From assembly GCA_018883305.1 (NCBI GenBank), contig VEQI01000135.1:1-8102 (forward strand): DNA of 8,102 nucleotides. The letters are read 5' to 3'. Position 1 is the first letter of the stretch. Each line of letters begins with the position of its first letter. Of this stretch, positions 6,992-8,102 are shown one piece after another. A program made the translations under genes and the position numbers. Under the pieces are notes generated by a model. That model worked only from the letters and a program-made list of their open reading frames with translations. It did no database searches and was not told the DNA's origin. This stretch comes from Limnohabitans sp. Lineage in GTDB: Bacteria > Pseudomonadota > Gammaproteobacteria > Burkholderiales > Burkholderiaceae_C.

Positions 6992-7312
6992 ATGCCTTCC
7001 ATCACTTTTATCCAAGCTAGTGGCGAATCTCGGAAAGTCGATGCTCCCCTGGGGCAAAATTTGATGCAAGTTGCCACGGAACTTGGACTCCAAGGCATCG
7101 TGGGCGAGTGCGGCGGTGCTGCCATGTGCGCCACATGCCATGTGTACGTTGATGAAGCTTGGATTGACAAGGTGCCACCTCCCAACAGCAATGAGTTGTC
7201 CATGCTTGATTTCACCGCGAGTGACCGACAGTCAAATAGTCGGCTGTCATGCCAAATCCGTGTGACGCAAGCATTGGATGGCTTGTTGGTGAATTTGCCA
7301 AATGCACAATAA
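6992..7312 (+). CDS. [2Fe-2S] ferredoxin, Pux/putidaredoxin-type
   Basis: A small soluble electron carrier, 106 aa, of the vertebrate/ISC-type [2Fe-2S] family. The cluster ligands are C40, C46, C49 and C87, in the C-X5-C-X2-C...C spacing; the context is G-E-C-G-G-A-A-M-C-A-T-C-H-V-Y (38-52) and R-L-S-C-Q-I (84-89). The acidic D-E-A-W segment (54-57) follows, as in HaPux, the partner of CYP199A4. Starting 23 bases after the P450 stop, it is almost certainly that enzyme's electron donor. The ribosome binding site is weak (AGAG at 6981-6984). No ferredoxin reductase is present in the window, so reducing power must come from a reductase encoded elsewhere. Confidence 0.93.
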   Translation: MPSITFIQASGESRKVDAPLGQNLMQVATELGLQGIVGECGGAAMCATCHVYVDEAWIDKVPPPNSNELSMLDFTASDRQSNSRLSCQIRVTQALDGLLVNLPNAQ

Positions 7313-7321
7313 CGCTTGAAC

Positions 7322-7855
7322 ATGGCCAATCGGCGTAGTAATTCCTCCAACATGCCGCATGTTGACCTACAGCGGTATGTGCCGGCATTTTTGACTTGGA
7401 TAGCCAACAAATTATCCAGAGGTGCCTCTCAGCATTACCTGCGGGTTCACGGAATCGGGATTGAAACCTGGCGTCTGCTGGTTTTGCTGGCTGTAGAGGG
7501 ATCGCTGTCGGCTCAGCACGCCAGCAAGGTCATCGGCATGGATAAAGCTTCGGTCAGCCGTTGCTTCAAAAGCATGCATGCTGATGGACTGATTGGTATG
7601 TCGCTGGACGAGGAGGACGGTCGCCGACGGATTGCGACATTGACGGTCAAGGGACGGGCCATTCATGACGATATTCTGGGGATCGCACTAGAGCGTGAAA
7701 AAACCTTGTTGAGTGTGCTTCAGCCCTCCGAGCGCGAAGTTCTCATAAAAATCTTGACCAAGTTGCACGAGAACCTGCCTGACGTGGAAATTGCCACAAG
7801 TAAGTATGTGAGCGAGCATTTCCCTATGGCGATACGCAAAAGGACATCAACTTAA
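7322..7855 (+). CDS. MarR-family transcriptional regulator
   Basis: A winged helix-turn-helix regulator, 177 aa from the ATG at 7322. The frame can also start at a TTG at 7316 (two residues longer) or an ATG at 7352 (ten shorter). None has a good Shine-Dalgarno, and 7322 lies 9 bases after the ferredoxin stop, so translation may depend on coupling. A helical dimerisation region (about 15-60) is followed by the recognition helix region LSAQHASKVIGMDKASVSRC (62-81) and the MarR wing D-E-E-D-G-R-R-R-I-A-T-L-T (96-108). The C-terminal helix segment ends in a basic tail. MarR proteins usually repress by binding palindromes and are released by small aromatic ligands or their CoA esters. As last gene of the operon it is a good candidate to bind the palindrome at 1191-1214. 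Ligand and target are inference. Confidence 0.9.
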   Translation: MANRRSNSSNMPHVDLQRYVPAFLTWIANKLSRGASQHYLRVHGIGIETWRLLVLLAVEGSLSAQHASKVIGMDKASVSRCFKSMHADGLIGMSLDEEDGRRRIATLTVKGRAIHDDILGIALEREKTLLSVLQPSEREVLIKILTKLHENLPDVEIATSKYVSEHFPMAIRKRTST

Positions 7856-7990
7856 TCTTTTAAAATCATCTGCTCTGGATAAAGGGATTGCACTTCGGCC
7901 TATTCATGTTTCCAGACGCTCATCTTCTTGCGGAATAGGGTTATAGGTAGGTGTGGACCACCAATCACCACCTGGGTGTTGAATCTCAAC

Positions 7991-8028
7991 CAAATCTGAC
8001 CCCGGGTTGTCATTCAAATTTGACCCCG
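7991..8028. repeat. Two direct GACCCC repeats, likely insertion-sequence terminal repeats
   Basis: CAAATCTGACCCCG (7991-8004) and CAAATTTGACCCCG (8015-8028) match at 13 of 14 positions with a period of 24 bases. Spaced repeats containing AAATTTGACCCC (or GGGGTCAAATTT on the other strand) recall the multiple terminal repeats of IS21-family elements in beta- and gammaproteobacteria. This is recall, not a search. No transposase coding is visible in the window. If it is an IS end, the element would extend beyond 8102. The whole stretch 7856-8102 has no credible gene and no clear terminator. Confidence 0.4.
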
Positions 8029-8102
8029 CCCTGGTCTCAGTGCTTGGGCTACTGAGTTGTGGATAAGTCTATCGCAGGCTCGATGTTGTCTCCTTTCTGA
8101 TC

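Noticed and set aside
7899..7939. CCTATTC...GAATAGG inverted repeat after marR as a terminator
   Set aside because: The arms are only 7 bp with a 27-base loop, GC content is low and no T-run follows, so it does not look like an intrinsic terminator.
1..8102. CRISPR arrays, tRNA or rRNA genes, riboswitches, toxin-antitoxin or phage-defence genes
   Set aside because: I saw no regularly spaced repeat array, no cloverleaf-like or rRNA-like sequence, and every substantial + strand frame is explained by the transport, P450, ferredoxin and regulator genes.

Overview
This window reads as a catabolic (accessory) segment from a Gram-negative proteobacterium. My best guess is a betaproteobacterium of the Burkholderiales/Comamonadaceae kind. 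That guess rests on GC-rich coding sequence, tightly packed Shine-Dalgarno-led genes, and the style of the Liv-type transporter proteins. No rRNA or other marker is present, so the taxon is inference.

Layout, all on the + strand. (1) 1-151: short upstream region with a perfect dyad, GATATTC-N7-GAATATC, just before (2) a LysR-type regulator of the NahR/DntR (aromatic-responsive) kind, 152-1132. (3) 1133-1277: a control region holding a perfect 24-bp palindrome whose right edge overlaps a TTGACA -35 element. (4) 1278-5763: a complete five-gene Liv-type ABC importer, in the order periplasmic binding protein, LivH, LivM, LivG, LivF. The last four genes are joined by 4-bp ATGA overlaps. (5) 5781-6968: a cytochrome P450 that I recognise as CYP199A-like. 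(6) 6992-7312: a Pux/putidaredoxin-type [2Fe-2S] ferredoxin, the natural kind of electron donor for CYP199A enzymes. (7) 7322-7855: a MarR-family regulator. (8) 7856-8102: non-coding, with two direct GACCCC-containing repeats that look like the end of an insertion sequence, probably IS21-like.

The gaps from binding protein to marR are 25 bp or less or are overlaps, so I read 1278-7855 as one eight-gene operon under the promoter near 1213-1241. The working model is as follows. A para-substituted aromatic acid (4-methoxybenzoate-like, possibly another methoxy- or alkylbenzoate) is captured in the periplasm and imported by the ABC system. It is then oxidised at its para substituent (O-demethylation or hydroxylation) by the P450, with electrons from the ferredoxin. 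MarR, and possibly the LysR protein, would switch the operon according to substrate or product. The ferredoxin reductase and the downstream ring-degradation genes are not in the window.

The most interesting points are: the fusion of a dedicated Liv-type importer with a P450/ferredoxin pair in one operon; a P450 that keeps the whole carboxylate-binding set of CYP199A4 but changes two para-pocket residues; and a control region where a perfect palindrome, a LysR-type box and the -35 element overlap. Base composition is also mosaic: the importer genes are GC-rich, while the regulators and the P450 are clearly less so.
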